This document shows, piece after piece, positions 8,618 through 16,588 of a stretch of DNA of 64,000 bases (its first letter is position 1; every line of letters starts with the position of its first letter). The stretch comes from Sphingomonas sp. SCN 67-18 (lineage in GTDB: Bacteria; Pseudomonadota; Alphaproteobacteria; Sphingomonadales; Sphingomonadaceae), in assembly GCF_001724715.1 (NCBI RefSeq), contig NZ_MEFG01000027.1, positions 2,914 through 66,913 of the forward strand, written 5' to 3'. The position numbers and the translations under genes were made by a program. Below the pieces are notes generated by a model. The model saw nothing but the letters and a program-made list of their open reading frames with translations. It searched no databases and was not told the origin of the DNA.

Positions 8618-10651
8618 TCAGAGGTCCAGCTGCAGGTCGTCGGGACGCGACGACGCGGAATCGATGGCGTAGACGGCACGGCTGGCGGCGAGCGACCGGG
8701 CCTGGTCCATCGCGCGCTTGTCGGTCGCAGCATCGGTGTCGTCGTCGCCGAGACCGAGGACATCGGCCGGAACCACGCACTGCTGTACGGACACCTCAAG
8801 CTCGTGTCCGGGATGCCGAACCTGTTCCAAGCCGCCGCTGCTGTCCGTCTCGTCGCTGTTGTCCCGCGCTTCGCCGAGGCGGGCGTCCGTGCCGCGTACA
8901 AGACCGTGCCAGTCGTCCGCGCGTGCCTTGGGCAGGTCGGCGTAGCCCCCGCTTCCCAGCGCCGGCGCGGGAAGGATGCGCGCCTTGAAGGTCCTGTCCT
9001 CGTAGTAGCGGAGCTTCTTCGCGCGCACGGGGGCGTGTCCGGCGACGAGGACAAGCTCGTCCACGGGCGGAAGCTGCATGACTTCGCCAGGTGTCAGCAG
9101 TGCGCGAGCTGTTTCCTGTCGGCTGACCATGACGTGTGCAAGCCAGGGGGCGAGCCGATGGCCGGCATAGTTGCGCATCGCGCGCTGCTCGGTCGCGGTG
9201 CCGAGCGCGTCGGAAATGCGCTTGGCGGTGCGTTCGTCGTTGGTGGCGAAGGCGATGCGAACATGGCAGTTGTCGAGGATGGAATTATGCTCGCCATAGG
9301 CTTTCTCGATCTGGTTGAGGCTCTGTGCGATCAGGAAGGCGCGGATGCCGTAGCCAGCCATGAAGGCGAGGCTGGTTTCGAAGAAGTCGAGACGGCCGAG
9401 CGCGGGGAACTCGTCGAGCATCATCAAGAGCTGGTGGCGACGGGCGCAGGCGCCCGGTTGGTCGAGCCGCTCTGTGAGGCGGCGGCCGATCTGGTTGAGC
9501 ACGAGCCGGACCAGCGGCTTTGTGCGGCTGATGTCCGACGGCGGAATGACGAGATAGAGCGAACAGGGCTGCTCGCCTTCGATCAGGTCGGCGATCCGCC
9601 AGTCACAGCGCGAGGTGACCTCGGCGACGGTGGGGTCGCGATAGAGGCCGAGGAAGGACATCGCGGTCGACAGCACGCCCGAGCGTTCATTCTCGCTTTT
9701 GTTGAGCAGTTCGCGCGCGGCCGAGGCGACGACGGGGTGGACCTTGGGGTTATCCTCGTCGCCGAGATGATTGGTGGTCATCATCTTACCGAGCGTGGCG
9801 ACGAAGCTGCGCTGCGGGTCGGACAATAGGCGAGCGACGCGGGCGAGGGTCTTCTCTTCCTCGGCATAGAGGACGTGGAGGATCGTCCCGACCAGCAGCG
9901 AGTGGCTGGTCTTCTCCCAATGGTTGCGGCGTTCGAGCGCGCCTTCGGGATCGACCAGGATATCGGCGATGTTCTGGACGTCGCGCACCTCGTCGACGCC
10001 GCGCCGAACCTCGAGCAGGGGATTATAGTGCGCCGACGCCGCATCGGTGGGGTTGAACAGCAGGCAATGCGAGAAGCGCGCGCGCCAGCCGGCAGTCAGC
10101 GTCCAGTTCTCGCCCTTGATGTCGTGGACGACCGCCGAACCGGTCCAGGAGAGCAGAGTCGGCACGACGAGGCCGACGCCCTTGCCCGAACGCGTGGGTG
10201 CGAACGCCATGACGTGCTCGGGGCCGTCATGGCGGAGGTAGCGGCCACCGAGCGTGCCGAGCATGACGCCCGCGTCGCGATGGAGCCCGGCGCGTTCGAT
10301 GTCCCGCCGGCTGGCCCAGCGGGCGGAGCCATAGGTCGTGACATGGGTGGATTGGCGCGCCCGCCACAGCGATCCGAAGATCGCCGCCGCGCAGCCGATG
10401 AAACCACTGGCGCCGGCGAGCAGGCCCGCCTTGTCAAAGACGGTCGGGGCATAGGCGTCGTAATGATACCACCATGCGAACAGCGCCCAGGGGCGGTAGA
10501 TCGGCACGGTGCCGACCCGAAACCACGGCATGCCGAGTTCGGGCTGATAGGCGAGCATCACGGCGGCCCACTGCGTCGCCGCCCAGACGCCGAAGATCAC
10601 GATCGCGAAGACGACGAGGATCTGACCGATGAGCAATTTTGTCGGCGTCAC
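8618..10651 (-). CDS. traG: TraG/VirD4-like type IV coupling protein
   Basis: This 677-residue coupling protein couples the relaxase-DNA complex to the mating channel. Two or three N-terminal membrane segments (LIGQILVVFAIVIFGVWAATQ, LLAGASGFIGCAAAIFG) precede the cytoplasmic ATPase. Walker A is FAPTRSGKGVGLVVPTLL near residue 145 and Walker B is LLMMLDEFPALGRLDFFE near residue 407; the end of the ATPase domain carries MQLPPVDELVLVAGH. It heads the transfer operon. A 149-bp stretch upstream separates it from the defence cargo. In related elements the relaxase gene often lies near traG; here it is 30 kb away at 40834-42819. Confidence 0.96.
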   Translation of the reverse strand: MTPTKLLIGQILVVFAIVIFGVWAATQWAAVMLAYQPELGMPWFRVGTVPIYRPWALFAWWYHYDAYAPTVFDKAGLLAGASGFIGCAAAIFGSLWRARQSTHVTTYGSARWASRRDIERAGLHRDAGVMLGTLGGRYLRHDGPEHVMAFAPTRSGKGVGLVVPTLLSWTGSAVVHDIKGENWTLTAGWRARFSHCLLFNPTDAASAHYNPLLEVRRGVDEVRDVQNIADILVDPEGALERRNHWEKTSHSLLVGTILHVLYAEEEKTLARVARLLSDPQRSFVATLGKMMTTNHLGDEDNPKVHPVVASAARELLNKSENERSGVLSTAMSFLGLYRDPTVAEVTSRCDWRIADLIEGEQPCSLYLVIPPSDISRTKPLVRLVLNQIGRRLTERLDQPGACARRHQLLMMLDEFPALGRLDFFETSLAFMAGYGIRAFLIAQSLNQIEKAYGEHNSILDNCHVRIAFATNDERTAKRISDALGTATEQRAMRNYAGHRLAPWLAHVMVSRQETARALLTPGEVMQLPPVDELVLVAGHAPVRAKKLRYYEDRTFKARILPAPALGSGGYADLPKARADDWHGLVRGTDARLGEARDNSDETDSSGGLEQVRHPGHELEVSVQQCVVPADVLGLGDDDTDAATDKRAMDQARSLAASRAVYAIDSASSRPDDLQLDL

Positions 10652-10800
10652 GACATGGCTCCCGCCGGCCGGAATCAGTTTGGCCGGGCAAGCTCAAGAT
10701 CAGTGACGGGCGGCGAAATCGGAACGGTGCTGATGGGCCGTCTTTGGCCGTGAACGGACTGGTAGGGAGGCTCTCCCCCCGCATGCCCAGTCAGTGTCGG

Positions 10801-11706
10801 TTACATGCTGGCCCGGACACGCAAGTCATCAAGGCGCTCGCGCGAAACCAGTTCAACGATGTCGCGAAGCCGGCGGACCGATTGTACGAGGGCTTCAAGA
10901 TCGTCGGCGGAGATGGTGTAACTCGCCGAATAACGAGCCTCGACGTAGGCGCGCTTCAACAGTTCGAAGCGACGACGCTCGAGCCGGGTCGCGCGCGGCC
11001 AGGCTTCGATTAGCCTCGGCTCGCTGTCCTCGGCGAGCGAGCGCAGAAATTTGATATTGTGCGAGCGCGGGAAATAGAGCGTTCGGACGAGCAGGTAGCA
11101 AATGTAGGCCCGTTCCGTCGCTTGATGGAGGAGGAAGGCAGCATCTTTTCGTTCGCCTTCTTCGAGCGCGAATGATGCCAGCTTGATGCCGCTGTCGACT
11201 TTGGCCAACCAATCGCGGAAATACGTGGACGCCATCTCGTTGGCGTCGGCCGCCGTCAGAGGCTTGGGTGCGGCAAGCGCGCTGCCGGGCAGCTCGTAGA
11301 GAACAATCCCGTCGCGTGCGATGTCGACCCAGAAATACTCGCCGCGACTGAGGGCTTGGTTCACCTCATCCAGCGTGTGCACGATGATGTTCACCGGTCG
11401 CGCGATCGCCGTGTCGCGCTGAATCTTGTCCTCGGCGATATACCAATAATCCGCTATGTCGGTGAGGTCGGGATGACTGACGACGACGAGCAGGTCGTAA
11501 TCCGACTGATAGCCATTCTCCGGTTCATCGACCCAGTCCGTCCGGGCGTAGCTGCCGAACAGGATGATCTTGAGAATGCGCCCGTTTTTCTTCCACGGCT
11601 GACTGGCGTGCGCCGTCGCTACGGCAAACTCGTCCATCAGCAATTGCGTCACTCGCTCCAGCTCACTTCGCTGGATCGAGGGCAGATGTTCTACGTCACT
11701 CCGCAT
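10801..11706 (-). CDS. Fused nucleotidyltransferase-HEPN domain protein
   Basis: This is a 301-residue two-domain protein. The N-terminal half is a minimal nucleotidyltransferase (MNT), with the signature GSYAR at residues 51-55 and the catalytic acidic pair DYD at 69-71, followed by RPVNIIVHT. The C-terminal half (about 150-290) is helical and HEPN-like, with KDAAFLLHQATERAYICYLLVRTL and then RSHNIKFLRSL. In MNT-HEPN toxin-antitoxin systems the MNT enzyme modifies and inactivates the HEPN RNase. Here both would be one chain, a known arrangement. It is the first cargo gene beside the transfer operon, and a role in defence or dormancy is inferred. The MNT motif has a long insert between GS and DYD. 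Confidence 0.8.
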   Translation of the reverse strand: MRSDVEHLPSIQRSELERVTQLLMDEFAVATAHASQPWKKNGRILKIILFGSYARTDWVDEPENGYQSDYDLLVVVSHPDLTDIADYWYIAEDKIQRDTAIARPVNIIVHTLDEVNQALSRGEYFWVDIARDGIVLYELPGSALAAPKPLTAADANEMASTYFRDWLAKVDSGIKLASFALEEGERKDAAFLLHQATERAYICYLLVRTLYFPRSHNIKFLRSLAEDSEPRLIEAWPRATRLERRRFELLKRAYVEARYSASYTISADDLEALVQSVRRLRDIVELVSRERLDDLRVRASM

Positions 11707-12017
11707 TTCGAACGATTCTCGCTGGCCAGCGGTAAAGGAGCAAGCCTTTCTTTATAAGTCGCCTTGGCGGCTTTGCGCCCGACCAGGACGTTCAGCCGGT
11801 TGTCGGCGGATCCTGAAAACCGTCATTCGTTCAAACAGCCTGCGAAGATCGCAGAGCACTTGGATGGCGTTGCGACGAACGTGATTCCCTTCTCTCGTTC
11901 AAAGAAGCATATGAATCGATCCACCGGCCAACAGCCGCAGCGTTGCCTACCGCGAAACCGTCGCGCGCCGGTTTCGCCGAGCCTGACGAACCGGCGATTG
12001 CGGGTGATTAGCCGCGG
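11707..12017. other. 311-bp stretch without a supported gene
   Basis: This lies between the nucleotidyltransferase-HEPN gene and the P-loop NTPase gene. A short plus-strand frame at 11764-12021 has no recognisable domain and a composition unlike its neighbours, so I do not call it. The stretch probably holds the promoter of the nucleotidyltransferase-HEPN gene and the 3' end of the P-loop transcript. Confidence 0.4.
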
Positions 12018-12602
12018 CTAGGTGAAATCGAAAAAGTCGGCGAGGAATAGGCCGTTTGTTGGAGCTTTGAGCGTACTTGTCTGGCGCGCGTCGATCGTTA
12101 CCACGTCGATATCAAGCCCGCGCAGGATATCGACCTCAGCATGATTAAGCATCGTTCCCGCAGTGCCATCATGGCGCGGATCGATCTGAACCACTCGGAT
12201 CCGCTCGGGGATTAGCCTCGCGCTGATTGCCTGACAGAAAGCGACCAAGTCCGGCGCGTTGTTCCGGGCGTGCGGCTGCATGGCGCAGGCATAATTGAAC
12301 CGCCAATAGAGGTGCCATGCTGCAGCGCGGGCACGGTGCAATTCATCGAAGAACGCATCGAGCGTCTCGCCCGCCTCATGGGGTGAGGTGCAGCGCACAT
12401 GCAGGCAGCGCTCGCGCGACAAAGCCACTGTTGGAATGCGCGACGAGGTGGGAATCGTGCGTCCCGTCCCAAAGCGCGGGTCGGTGAACATCGAGCGCAA
12501 GAGCGTGCTCTTGCCCGCATTGGGCATGCCGCAAACGATCAGGAGACGCTCAAGGTGGGGTAGTTCGTTCGCCATGTCCAATATCGTCCCTTTCGAATCC
12601 AT
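12018..12602 (-). CDS. P-loop NTPase of unknown function
   Basis: This 194-residue protein (from ATG 12602) has a clear Walker A motif, GMPNAGKST, at residues 25-33 after a hydrophobic strand (LLIVC). A threonine-rich region (GRTIPTSSRIPTVAL) follows the helix. I see no GTPase NKxD motif and no ABC signature, so the nucleotide and superfamily branch are open. It starts a few bases after the stop of the gene at 12606-13115, so the two form an operon. Its place among defence genes suggests a conflict role. I do not recognise the family and assign no function. Confidence 0.7.
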   Translation of the reverse strand: MDSKGTILDMANELPHLERLLIVCGMPNAGKSTLLRSMFTDPRFGTGRTIPTSSRIPTVALSRERCLHVRCTSPHEAGETLDAFFDELHRARAAAWHLYWRFNYACAMQPHARNNAPDLVAFCQAISARLIPERIRVVQIDPRHDGTAGTMLNHAEVDILRGLDIDVVTIDARQTSTLKAPTNGLFLADFFDFT

Positions 12603-12605
12603 CAC

Positions 12606-13115
12606 CTAGATTGACGCTTTGATCTTCAGACGATCGGCGGCTGGCAGGGTTTTGGCGACCGTGATGAGGAGATCGACGAGATCGCGGTCGGCGCTGCTCT
12701 TCAAGAGTCGCGGCGTCGCCTCTTCGGTGCGGAATACATTGATTCGCGTCTTGGTGCGCGGAGCCCGTCCAAACCTAGCCAGGAAGAGGGTGAGCGCGTC
12801 GGCCAGTTCGTCATGAAGGCTGCTGCCGTTCTCCACGACCGAAAACCACTTCTTCAAATGCGCCTCGGTCGCGCGGCCGTTTCGCTCAATGGATGTGCTG
12901 ACATATTCGTCGGCGTCGATACCCTCATATCCCACGAACTTGGACGGGCCGAAGAGCCAGGTGTCGCCGTCGCGAAAGGCGTACCAGGATTGATGGTAGC
13001 TCGCCCGCCGTTGCAGCTCCTCGTTTTCTTCGAGCGCGACCTTGTAGGACCGGATATTGTCGAAGACGACGCGCGGGCTGGCCGCAACAGGAAAGTCCAT
13101 TAAACTACCAATCAT
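12606..13115 (-). CDS. Conserved-looking hypothetical protein upstream of P-loop NTPase
   Basis: This is a 169-residue soluble protein that I do not recognise. The central segment SWYAFRDGDTWLFGPSKFVGYEG is rich in aromatic residues. The C-terminal half is helical and contains GRAPRTKTRINVFRTEEATPRLL, which may bind nucleic acid. It is the first gene of a two-gene minus-strand operon with the P-loop NTPase, the next start lying 4 bp from this stop. ATG 13115 is used; ATG 13100 five codons later is an alternative. The pair looks like a small two-component unit and may be worth testing as one. Confidence 0.6.
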   Translation of the reverse strand: MIGSLMDFPVAASPRVVFDNIRSYKVALEENEELQRRASYHQSWYAFRDGDTWLFGPSKFVGYEGIDADEYVSTSIERNGRATEAHLKKWFSVVENGSSLHDELADALTLFLARFGRAPRTKTRINVFRTEEATPRLLKSSADRDLVDLLITVAKTLPAADRLKIKASI

Positions 13116-13279
13116 CTAGTGTGTCCGTAAGCTCTCGGTAGATTGGGGATGTAGCCTGTCAACTAGATCGTCTGTAGATTGCCTGTACTCCGCGCATCCA
13201 GCCTATCCCGGACTGCTGATTCAGCCTCGCCGGTCCCGAGGGTCGCGATCGAAACGCCTTCGCGTATGATCGTCGGGTG

Positions 13280-14056
13280 ATGCCAGACGACCGACTCATC
13301 CCGGACCCAGGATCGCCATCCGCCGACGTGCACGAAGGCCTCTCCCCTCGAGCTTATGAGGAAGCGGTTGTCGAGCGCTTCCGAACGCTGTTCCCACGGC
13401 CGGCCTTTGACGTCCGCCATGATATCAAGATGCCGGGTCAGGCGAGCGGTGCGCGACGGCAGGTCGATGTCGCAATCTACGAGACAGGCGGATCGAAGCC
13501 GATCTTGCTCGTCGAGGTGAAGCGCCACGCGCGCGCCGTCGATCTGGTGTCGAGCGGCGCAACGATCGCCCTGGTGCGCGACATTGGCAAAGCGCCGGCC
13601 GTGATGGTATCGATCGCCGGCTTTTCGCGCGCCGCCCAGCATCACCTCCTGTGGGAGGGGATCGAGCATATGACCATCACCTCTGCTGAGGCGAAGGGAC
13701 TGCGCTGGATTCCCCTTATTGAGCAACGGTTCGGTCTTGATCGCTGGTTTCGCGAGGTGTCCGGTGATCTGTTCGAAGCGATGCGCGTCCGCAATCCCGC
13801 CCCGTTCCTCGATTGCGACATTCCCTACGAAGAGTGGGTCGCGACGATCGAAGCAGGCTTGGCCGCGTTTCCGGAGCAGGCCGCCGATCTTCTGCGGTTT
13901 CTCGCCGAACGGCATCCGGACGATGGCGTGCGGTTCAATGCCGTCCAGATGTTGATCGAGGACGGCAGGCTCGATCCGGCAGAGGCTGCCCGCCTGCTGC
14001 GCATGGAAACCGACCCTGACGTCCAGCTACTGTTGGAAGACGCGCTGGACCGTTGA
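13280..14056 (+). CDS. PD-(D/E)XK nuclease-like restriction protein
   Basis: This 258-residue protein has a PD-(D/E)XK nuclease core in its N-terminal half. An early glutamate lies in YEEAVVERFRTLF. The catalytic Asp is in RRQVDVAIYE near residue 62 and the E-x-K pair is in LLVEVKRHA near residues 78-80. This resembles Mrr or restriction_endonuclease-like enzymes. The C-terminal half (from about 150) is helical, includes FLAERHPDDGVRFNAVQML and may be a HEAT-like or partner-binding part. No methylase lies beside it, so a modification-dependent or stand-alone nuclease is likely. GTG 13277 directly precedes ATG 13280; the ATG is taken. Confidence 0.75.
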   Translation: MPDDRLIPDPGSPSADVHEGLSPRAYEEAVVERFRTLFPRPAFDVRHDIKMPGQASGARRQVDVAIYETGGSKPILLVEVKRHARAVDLVSSGATIALVRDIGKAPAVMVSIAGFSRAAQHHLLWEGIEHMTITSAEAKGLRWIPLIEQRFGLDRWFREVSGDLFEAMRVRNPAPFLDCDIPYEEWVATIEAGLAAFPEQAADLLRFLAERHPDDGVRFNAVQMLIEDGRLDPAEAARLLRMETDPDVQLLLEDALDR

Positions 14057-14077
14057 GGGCAATCGAACTCCGCGGGA

Positions 14078-14773
14078 TCAGCCTGCGGCCGCATCCCCGA
14101 AAGGATTGGGGAAGATACGGCGCGCGATGAAGATCCCGACGATGAGCGCGCCGGGGAAGCGGGCCGACAGGAGATTGTGCGCAGCGCGAAAATGCGTGCC
14201 GGCGGTCAGGACGTCATCGACGATCCCGATCGTTTTCGGCGGCGGCGCGGCGAGCGTCTCGTCGATCTGATAGAGCCCCTGGAGTGCCTCCAATGTGATC
14301 CGATCCCCTGCTCCGGCCTCATGCGATGCCGTAGTCGATTGCGATTGGACGATCAGATTGCGGACATCGAGGCCAGGCGCGATGCCGCGGCAAAGCCGCT
14401 CGATCCTGTCGTCATGATCCTCATGGTCGCGAGTCTTTGAACAGGGGATCGGGACCAGGGTAGCGAACTGCAGCCATCCGGCATTGAGCGATTGACCAAG
14501 TGCCATTGCGCACTCGGCGATGGCCCTGCCCTTATGGGCATAGCCCCGCGCTGCGCTCTGGCTCGGCTTCTTTTTCAGATTGGAGATGAGACCGTTGGTC
14601 GCGCTGAACGAGAAATCGCGACCCGAGGTATATTCGTACAGATAGAGACACTGGTCGCCGGCCGCGAGGTGATAATGGTCGCGTCGGTTGCTATCGTCGA
14701 TCTGGGAGAGCCGGATCGGTTCAGGCAAGCGCGTTCCAGATGTCGTCTGGGGTCCGCACCCTGATTGCACCAT
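14078..14773 (-). CDS. ComF-like phosphoribosyltransferase-domain protein
   Basis: This 231-residue protein carries a type I phosphoribosyltransferase PRPP-binding loop, IGIVDDVLTAGTHFRA, near residues 185-200. Upstream motifs of the ComF type are present (GRAIAECAMAL, LVPIPCSKTR). It overlaps the end of the DprA-like gene by 53 bp if ATG 14773 is used. A TTG at 14728 inside a TTGCCTGA stop/start overlap would fit the operon style better, so the start is uncertain. ComF and DprA are classically linked to DNA uptake, but this DprA-PRTase pair sits among defence genes. The substrate is unknown. Confidence 0.75.
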   Translation of the reverse strand: MVQSGCGPQTTSGTRLPEPIRLSQIDDSNRRDHYHLAAGDQCLYLYEYTSGRDFSFSATNGLISNLKKKPSQSAARGYAHKGRAIAECAMALGQSLNAGWLQFATLVPIPCSKTRDHEDHDDRIERLCRGIAPGLDVRNLIVQSQSTTASHEAGAGDRITLEALQGLYQIDETLAAPPPKTIGIVDDVLTAGTHFRAAHNLLSARFPGALIVGIFIARRIFPNPFGDAAAG

Positions 14774-15608
14774 CCTTCTCGAACCGCGCCGGCCAGGTGA
14801 TATCGGCGCGCTGGAAGCAGGAATCGAGGATGAAGAGCTTGCGGCCCTGATGAAGCGCCGCCCGTGCCTGGGTAAGCGTACCCGACGTCTCGCCCGCTTC
14901 GACGATGATCGTACCCATGGTGAGGGCGCTCATCGTCGCGTTCCGCTCCGGAAAGAAGAAGCGGTTATGTTGCGGGCTCTGGCGACCGTAGCGCAGCACC
15001 GGCACTTGCGAGATCAGCAGGTGATCGGCCGCGATGAACTTCTGCAAGTCGGCATTCTCACGGGGATAGCTTTGGCCAAGGGGCGTGCCGATAACGGCGA
15101 TCGTGCGGCCGCCGCGGCCGATCGCTGCCCTGTGCGAGGCGGAATCGATGCCCTTTGCCAGGCCCGAGACGACGGTGATCCCCCGATCCACCAGCGCGCG
15201 CGCCAGTCGCGATGCGCGCTTGACCCCGTCCTCGGACGCGTCCCGGCTTCCGACGACAGCTATGGCGGGGGTTTCCGACAACTCCCAGCTGCCCTGATAG
15301 TAGAGCATTTCGACCGGATGACGGGCGTGCCGCAGCTTGGCGGGATAGTCGCCAGCATGATTGATGCGGACACCAAACTGATGGACCCCGGCAGCCTTGA
15401 GCTTCGCAAAAACCTGATCCGCATGTTCATCAGCCACTGCGGCGGGGACAAAGTCGGATGGCAGCGCGGTCGGATCGGCAGCAAATTTCTCGGCAAGGCT
15501 TTTGAAAGTAGCGCCCTGCTCCAGCCAAAGCGCCTCATAGGCACCGAGCTCGCGGCGTGGTGAGATAGGCGAGATGGCTGGACCGCTATCGCTCAACGCC
15601 AAGCGCAT
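14721..15608 (-). CDS. DprA/Smf-like (SLOG-fold) protein paired with phosphoribosyltransferase
   Basis: This 295-residue protein has the DprA/Smf Rossmann-like fold. Visible motifs are IAVVGSRDASEDG, VVSGLAKGIDSASHRAA, GTPLGQSYPREN, FFPERNATMSALT and the C-terminal IIVEAGETSGTLTQARAA. Housekeeping DprA loads RecA onto incoming single-stranded DNA. This copy lacks the C-terminal winged-helix domain of standard DprA and has its own N-terminal region, so it may not be the housekeeping gene. SLOG-fold proteins in conflict systems can bind or process nucleotides. Transcription is divergent from the HEPN-like gene at 15805, and the shared 196-bp gap is relatively AT-rich. Confidence 0.85.
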   Translation of the reverse strand: MRLALSDSGPAISPISPRRELGAYEALWLEQGATFKSLAEKFAADPTALPSDFVPAAVADEHADQVFAKLKAAGVHQFGVRINHAGDYPAKLRHARHPVEMLYYQGSWELSETPAIAVVGSRDASEDGVKRASRLARALVDRGITVVSGLAKGIDSASHRAAIGRGGRTIAVIGTPLGQSYPRENADLQKFIAADHLLISQVPVLRYGRQSPQHNRFFFPERNATMSALTMGTIIVEAGETSGTLTQARAALHQGRKLFILDSCFQRADITWPARFEKDGAIRVRTPDDIWNALA

Positions 15609-15804
15609 GCACTCGCCTCCTTTCTCGACCCGATCAGGGATCCGTTTCGCCTACCATGACTCAATTTCATAACATAGCTGTACGGTCAATGTTCTTTCTT
15701 TGTTCCATCTTTGCGCGTTAAACAGCAGAAGAGGCCGCAGACAATTGCGCCGATCGTATGTGAGATTTTCGGATCTCACGGTATAGGGGTCGAAGGAGAA
15801 GAGC

Positions 15805-16401
15805 ATGGGGGAACAGCACGAAGGAAATTTCGACGGGGATCTGCTGTCGCCGATCAGCGAGCTGGGATTTGTCCGCTTCCTCCTCGCCGATCTGCATGAC
15901 GACCTGGACGGGAAGACAGCCAGGTTCCGGCAGTTGACCGACCTTTCAGGGGCGCTCGGTTCTTCGGGCACGATGCTCCCGGGTGCCTATACGACCTCCG
16001 CTGCGTGGCGAGAGGCGCGAACCAGTTTCGTTCAAGGCAATTTCGTCGCGACGGTGATGCTCTGCCAAGGACTGGCCGAGCATGTTCTGGCCGCCCATCT
16101 GGAGATGCTGATGGACGATGATCCGCTGCCACCCAAGATCAGCTTTGTCGAGACGCTGCGTCGGTGTCGGGAGCGGTCGGTCATCTCGGAAGAAGACGCC
16201 GCCGACATGCGGCGCCTGATGGCCCTACGCAATCCGCTGTCGCATTTCCGGACGATCGATGACCCGGCGACGCTAATGCAGCGCGTCCTCCAGACGAGCG
16301 AATCTCCGGACAGCCATTTGTTGCGCGACGCGACGTTCGCGATCAGCATGGCGATACGCCTGCTGGCGCTGCCTGCCTTTCGGCTCGACAGTACGGAATG
16401 A
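15805..16401 (+). CDS. HEPN-like protein upstream of the DISARM-like genes
   Basis: This is a 198-residue mostly helical protein. The motif RNPLSH near residues 142-147, in MALRNPLSHFRTIDDP, fits the HEPN R-x4-H active-site pattern. The surrounding helices (GLAEHVLAAHLEMLM and the C-terminal AISMAIRLLAL) suit a HEPN-type four-helix bundle. HEPN proteins are often RNases in abortive-infection systems. ATG 15805 has a usable upstream purine run (GAAGGAGAAGAGC). It lies 187 bp before the drmE-like gene on the same strand, so it may be co-expressed with it, but the gap is long enough for a separate promoter. Confidence 0.6.
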   Translation: MGEQHEGNFDGDLLSPISELGFVRFLLADLHDDLDGKTARFRQLTDLSGALGSSGTMLPGAYTTSAAWREARTSFVQGNFVATVMLCQGLAEHVLAAHLEMLMDDDPLPPKISFVETLRRCRERSVISEEDAADMRRLMALRNPLSHFRTIDDPATLMQRVLQTSESPDSHLLRDATFAISMAIRLLALPAFRLDSTE

Positions 16402-16588
16402 CATCCAGTTGTCAGAACGAGAAGCCTGCGCGTCTAAGGAAAAGGGCATTCCAAACTCGCACCATTACGGACCAAACGAGACCGAGACGGTAGTGCCCAC
16501 TGCCCGCCTCGGCTATCGTTTGAGAACATTTTGGCAACCTGTGATGGAGTGATTCGCCAAGGCGGTTTGTTATTCCGGGGGAATAAGA

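Noticed and set aside
11764-12021. 85-residue plus-strand frame between defence genes
   Set aside because: No domain, no good ribosome-binding site, and arginine-rich content typical of chance frames.
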